The position numbers and the translations under genes were made by a program. Positions 9,795 to 13,594 of a stretch of DNA of 13,594 nt are shown piece by piece (the first letter of the stretch is position 1; each line of letters opens with the position of its first letter). The notes beneath the pieces were generated by a model. The model saw only the letters and a list, made by a program, of their open reading frames with translations, was not told the origin of the DNA and did not search any database. This stretch comes from Neolecta irregularis DAH-3 (Eukaryota; Ascomycota; Neolectomycetes; Neolectales; Neolectaceae): positions 1 through 13,594 of the forward strand of contig LXFE01000208.1 in the NCBI GenBank assembly GCA_001929475.1, in the 5' to 3' direction.

Positions 9795-11190
9795 TTATTG
9801 TGGTTTGTTTGTACGAGGAGCTGTGGGGTTTGTTCGTTGTAAACGCCAATCAAGATAGACCTATCGATTAGAAATCGGGCATTTTTTCTATTTTTTCAAA
9901 ATATGTCATTATCTTCCAAGAAAACGCTCTTAATTAAACCTTTATGAATTATTAACTGAGTTTGTTTTATTTTATCGTTGATAGCGTTTCATTGGATTTT
10001 ATTTCAGGCTGCGTTTTGCATTACCATTCCAAAGATTTCATGAAATCCTGAAACGTTAAAAATGAAATTATTTGTTATGAAATTGCAATTTGTAATGTAT
10101 TTTTTATAGTATTCCTGTTCAACGAGTTTTGCAGTCCCACACCAAAATTTATAAAATCCCTTGGTCTTTATCCCCCACGCTACAACCATTATTAACCAAC
10201 TACAATGACAATCACTGGAGCAAAATGGAACCCCATTCAAGAACAAACATTATTGAGGGTCTTGCTTGACGAAACAAGCGAATGAAAATCGTCTGAAGGA
10301 GGATTCTGGAGAGCAAGCTGAGAGAAGGTCTCTGGGATCTTTAACTTTGAGCATGAAACACAAAATGATATTGGCCAGGTGAAACCAAAGTTCAATATTG
10401 TATGTGTAATTATTTTCATATAATAGACCTAGGGCAAACCCACCCCTAGTATTTACTGATGTGGTATAGATGAAAAGTGAATAGTATTGATTTTTGTTCC
10501 TCATCAGCCATTTCTTTATTTGGTTGTGTTGTTGAGATGAATTTGATGCTTTAGTTAGTAGACAGTGATAGATGGACTCGAGGAATTTTACACTTCAAAA
10601 AAGAATACGTTGACCTGTTTTCTTTTGAGAAATTTTGAGAAATTTGAGTGGAAAAAAGTTAACACGTTTGCGTTTGGCACGTCTAAAATCTGAATTTCAC
10701 AAATTGGCCAATTTCATGAAATTCGGGCTAAATGAGTGACTGCAAACCGCATCTTTAATAAACTTTGACTTCTTTGAATCCTTAAGTTATGTTGGTGGGA
10801 ATCATGATACTCTTTGTACCTGTTCAAAGAGATATAAAATGGAATACCGATCAAATATCTGCTCCCCAGTATAAACATTCAATGCCCCACCGATCATAGA
10901 AGACATCACTTTTACAATGAATAGAGATAGTCAATTGGGAACATGGATAATTTTTTTAAAGACCGTTTAGATTTGTACTGAAACATCCTGAAATTTTCAC
11001 GTTTTGTAGAGGTGAGCATGTAGACAAGTTGGCCCGTGGATATATTTCAGGGTAACGTCAATTAAGCAAATACAACACCCGACAATCTCAATAAACCCGA
11101 ATTTTTCTTCTTCTCCCGCATCGACATTAGTTTTTTTGGAAGGGATTTTTTCATTCTAGTCTAGGGTTTGCTCCCACTTTTCAAAAACAA
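9795..11190. other. Divergent intergenic region, oxidoreductase / Spo7 gene
   Basis: About 1.4 kb, strongly AT-rich, holding the promoters of both flanking genes. Open frames here are short and unconvincing. It contains a TTTTGAGAAA-type direct repeat (about 10622-10650) and a near-perfect palindrome at 10692-10724. No tRNA or other RNA gene recognised. Confidence 0.55.
10692..10724. repeat. 33-bp nested palindrome
   Basis: Outer arms GAATTTCA and TGAAATTC (8 bp, exact) enclose a 12-bp palindrome AATTGGCCAATT, with 2-nt and 3-nt spacers. It lies about 470 bp upstream of the Spo7 start and could be a protein-binding site or a hairpin. Confidence 0.75.
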
Positions 11191-11905
11191 ATGTCGTCAT
11201 CGTCGTCACCGTCATCCGAGTCTGAGACGGATAATACGTCGCTTTTTCCATCTATTCCCAATCTTCAGTTTAATCCCAATATTTTCCCTGATCTGTTGAT
11301 TTTTGAAGAATCGTTGCGTCAGCGCTATAAGACTTTACAAGCTAGAAAGAGGCGGTATACAGGTAACCTCTGAATTTCTAGTATTATCGAAAATGACACT
11401 ATCATAGTTTTTTTCACGTTATTGCTTGGCTGGTGTTTTGCATTTGGGTATCTGGTTCTGTTTGAATCTCCTGGAGTATTGTAAAGTCTTTTAAAAGGGT
11501 CTAATTAGATAGAATTATTACCTTTCACTTTTGTGCCATTTGAGCTTTCTCGGTGGATTACTTACGATGTCGATTTACTATTTATCTGGATTGTACCACT
11601 CGACCTTGATCGCCCCGCGGAGATTTATTCCACAGACAAACCGGTCTTTGAGGCAGTTTCATTTCAAGATTATAAAGAACCCACGATATCGTTGGTGGGA
11701 TTTCAGGAAACAAAGTCTTGCGGAAAGACAAGTGTTGCTTGTTCTTACTCCAAAGGTCTACTCTACGGAAATTAGAGAGGGATGGGAGACTTATCGACGA
11801 GAATACTGGGAGAACGAGGAGGTGAGGCGACGGGTCATTCGACGGAGTAGCGGGGACAAGAAGAGTGCTGTAACCAAGAAGGGCGGGAAGAGAAAGAAGA
11901 CTTGA
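11191..11905 (+). CDS. SPO7: Spo7, regulatory subunit of the Nem1-Spo7 phosphatase
   Basis: Spo7 binds the phosphatase Nem1 in the nuclear envelope/ER; the complex dephosphorylates and activates the phosphatidate phosphatase Pah1, controlling lipid synthesis and nuclear membrane growth (family knowledge). Three exons: 11191-11362, 11408-11475 and 11513-11905, with introns of 45 and 37 bp; the second carries a CTAAT branch-like site and ends ATAG. The product has 210 residues. It starts with a Ser-rich tail (MSSSSSPSSESETD), followed by LLIFEESLRQRYKTLQARKRRYT, two membrane segments (VFFTLLLGWCFAFGYLVLF and LSLLCHLSFLGGLLTMSIYY) forming a hairpin, the conserved APRRFIPQTNRSLRQFHFKI block, a cytosolic domain with LTPKVYSTEIREGWETYRR, and a basic Lys/Arg-rich C-terminus. 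Two membrane segments and the NRSLR..F block fit Spo7. It converges with the next gene, 111 bp between stop codons. Confidence 0.85.
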
Positions 11906-12016
11906 TATTGGCGTTTATGCATTTCATTGTACATTAGAATGGATATTGTTGCAGTAGAACTGGGTATATAAATTATTAAGAGATATAGATCCATATAGCA
12001 AAGTCTCATTCTTCAT

Positions 12017-12727
12017 CTACTCTCTAGATTCCGGTCGGTAAACGAGTTCGCCTCCCTTGCCAGCAAAGACATTTTCCTTTCCTTTTGTACCGACTAGTTC
12101 CTCGATTCGTTCCTTCCAATTGACCGAATGCCTTTTTGATTGAAAAACAGGGTATGAGATGCCCGTGAAATCCAAGAAATCTATTGTTGGTAGGGGATAA
12201 GGAGGGCATACGTTTTTCGGCATATTGGTAAAAGAAACAGATTAGATTTTCTGTTTTTGTGAATACTCGTTTCGAGTCTACGGTAGAGATATATCCCTCT
12301 GTGATGAGGATTTGAATGCTTGCTATTTGAGATGGTGGATTATAGATTAAATGCGAGTAATTTGGGCTGGGATATTTTTCTGGAAACTTGAAGATGTTGT
12401 CATCTAGTAATGAGTGGCGTATTGTATTGTATTACCGTTTGTAGTGTCGATAGTTACAGGGAATTGTTCATCCTGTTCAATGACATCCCAGTTTTCAAGT
12501 TTTCCGTCGATGTATATTCTTGTTTCGATGGGATTGTTCAAGGGAAGCCAGGAATGAATGCTTATTCTGAAGGGGGAGTTTGGGTGAAATGTAGTGTAGG
12601 AGGTTAATGTTGGGAGGGAGAGGGAGAGGGTGTCGGGGTCGAGGGTGTATGTGAATGTCGGTTTGAATTCTTTTTTGGGAATAGAGGTGTGTTGAAAGAG
12701 GAGGATGTCAAAGTCTTGGTAGCGCAT
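12017..12727 (-). CDS. Uncharacterised fungal protein with PFRISIHSW motif
   Basis: No biochemical role is known to me. The protein resembles a widespread Pezizomycotina family with a ..PFR(I/V)S(I/L)HSW.. core, a short (Y/F)IDGK block, a FKFP block, an ITEGY block and a C-terminal F.YQ.AEK.FLDF.GISYP block. Exons: 12436-12727, 12212-12403 and 12017-12180. The introns are only 32 bp (12404-12435) and 31 bp (12181-12211, starting GTATGC), and both joins keep the conserved order; the product is 215 residues with HSW at 58-60. Met at 12727 (MRYQDFDILLFQ) is preferred because family members start with this block. The frame stays open to an ATG at 12926-12928, adding 67 residues of low-complexity hydrophobic sequence derived from short repeats (YTAYTAYTLLY). 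No signal peptide is present with the preferred start. If the 31-bp intron is retained, the tail switches to another frame and ends at 12024. Confidence 0.72.
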
Positions 12728-12779
12728 GAAAGTGCAGATTGCAGAGTGGATAGAGCGAGGAAGGGTGTGGTATAGGATA

Positions 12780-12880
12780 GGGTGATGAAGAGTGAAGAGT
12801 GAGGAGTGAGGAAGAGTGAGGAAGAGCGTGATGAGGATATAAAGAAGTGTATATGCAGTATATGCAGTATATGTAGCAGA
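12780..12880. repeat. Short purine-rich and TATATGCAG direct repeats
   Basis: A run of AGAGTGAGGA-like units (12786-12828) is followed by tandem TATATGCAG copies (12849-12875). They lie just upstream of the preferred start of the minus-strand gene, in its likely promoter or 5' leader. Confidence 0.7.
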
Positions 12881-12989
12881 TAGCGGATGAAGGAGTGTCG
12901 GAGGTACGTCATAGTTTGTTATCATCACTGCCGACTGGACAGTATCGACATTGGCGAGCTTAGGCGGTGAGATGGTTACAAATCGCAGT

Positions 12990-13110
12990 ATGCACTCAGC
13001 ACTCGGACTTTAACAGTCGGACTCTAGCACTCGGGCATTAGCATCGGACCCTAGCACTCGAGACTCTCACTCGGGCTCTAGCATTGAGACAGTAGCACTC
13101 GAGACTGATA
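12990..13110. repeat. Degenerate ~16-17 bp repeats around TAGCACTCGGG
   Basis: The motif (C)TAGCACTCGGG/GAGACT recurs about seven to eight times with substitutions and length drift (GCACTCGGAC, TAGCACTCGGGC, TAGCACTCGAGACT). It directly precedes the 44/47-bp satellite. No coding potential seen. Confidence 0.75.
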
Positions 13111-13111
13111 G

Positions 13112-13381
13112 ATTCAACAGGGCAGACCACGGCCGGGTTCCCGCTGAAAAGACATATTCAACCTGGTAGCCCACGGCCGGGTTCCCGCTGAGAACAAGAC
13201 ATATTCAACCGGGTAGCCCACGGCCGGGTTCCCGCTGAGAACAAGACATATTCAACCGGGCAGACCACGGCCAGGTTCCCGCTGAGAAGACATATTCGAC
13301 CGGGTAGCCCACGGCCGGGCTCCCGCCGAGAACAAGACAGATTCAACCGGGTAGCCCACGGCCGGGTTCCCGCCGCGACAG
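13112..13381. repeat. GC-rich 44/47-bp tandem satellite, six units
   Basis: Units start ATTCAACCGGGTAGCCCACG and run through GGCCGGGTTCCCGCTGAGAA to AAGACAT. Unit boundaries are 13112, 13156, 13203, 13250, 13294 and 13341; lengths are 44, 47, 47, 44, 47 and about 41 (partial). The 44-bp forms lack three bases (AAC) near the unit end. Open frames across it are an artefact of the repeat. Confidence 0.92.
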
Positions 13382-13528
13382 ATTAGCACGGCGAGGGCTG
13401 CCGTAAAGAGTTGACTCAATGCCGATCATGTGCGGCCGCCCCCGCCGCCCGCGCGTCTTTTTGCAGCGCCCGCTACTTTTTCCCTCCTCCGCCGCCAGCC
13501 CGCCGCGAATCCTGCCTCTGCCCCGCGC
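13382..13528. other. GC-rich leader region
   Basis: Base composition rises sharply here, with runs such as GCGGCCGCCCCCGCCGCCCG, unlike the AT-rich rest of the window. No gene is visible; it could be a promoter or 5' UTR of a gene to the right. Confidence 0.5.
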
Positions 13529-13594
13529 ATGTCTTTCCACCACGACGCCTACCTGCAGACTGCTGCTGCTGCTGCTGCTCCGGCGGCTGCGGCT
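13529..13594 (+). CDS. Possible start of an Ala-rich protein, cut by window edge
   Basis: An ATG at 13529-13531 opens MSFHHDAYLQT followed by an alanine run encoded by GCT and GCG codons, open to the window end. Only 22 codons are visible, so function cannot be judged. Codon use is far more GC-rich than in the other genes. The GCT run could equally be a simple triplet repeat in non-coding DNA. Confidence 0.3.
   Translation, partial: MSFHHDAYLQTAAAAAAPAAAA

Noticed and set aside
13158-13543. Minus-strand open frames with repeated REPGRGLPG peptides
   Set aside because: They are translations of the 44/47-bp satellite, not conserved coding sequence.
13550-13594. CTG/GCT triplet run as evidence of a CRISPR or other array
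   Set aside because: It is a simple triplet repeat with no spacer structure.

Overview
The window looks like a piece of a filamentous ascomycete genome (Pezizomycotina; the class cannot be fixed from this sequence). The genes are eukaryotic, carry several GT-AG introns each, and belong to families typical of these fungi: Gle1, Spo7, a fungal alpha/beta hydrolase, medium-chain dehydrogenases and an uncharacterised fungal family. Most of the window is AT-rich. Relics of mobile DNA and broken genes sit between intact ones.

Layout: (1) <1-1371, minus: a secreted protein with a tandemly duplicated domain of about 117 residues, probably running off the left edge. (2) 1862-3616, minus: the mRNA-export factor Gle1. 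(3) 4037-5089, plus: a decayed zinc alcohol dehydrogenase of the ADH6/cinnamyl-alcohol type, with an internal deletion, a nonsense codon and a likely N-terminal frameshift. (4) 5090-6307: a repeat-rich stretch with a hairpin, pyrimidine-rich tandem units, AATCAAA/TTTGATT inverted arrays and a fragment of a DDE (pogo-like) transposase. (5) 6420-7438, plus: an alpha/beta hydrolase with an intact catalytic triad, starting about 110 bp after the transposase relic. (6) 8509-9794, minus: an intact eight-exon quinone-oxidoreductase-like enzyme. (7) 11191-11905, plus: Spo7, regulatory subunit of the Nem1-Spo7 phosphatase, convergent with (8) 12017-12727, minus: a protein of an uncharacterised fungal family. 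(9) 12990-13594: degenerate short repeats, a GC-rich 44/47-bp satellite, then a sharply GC-rich end where a new gene may begin.

The strongest general signal is intron size. By matching reading frames and family conservation I place 25 introns; 24 are 31-49 bp, with a median of 39 bp. That is very short for a filamentous ascomycete. Ignoring these introns makes several good genes look broken.

The genes do not form one pathway. Gle1 and Spo7 are housekeeping genes. The secreted repeat protein is the best candidate for a novel, possibly host-interacting, function.
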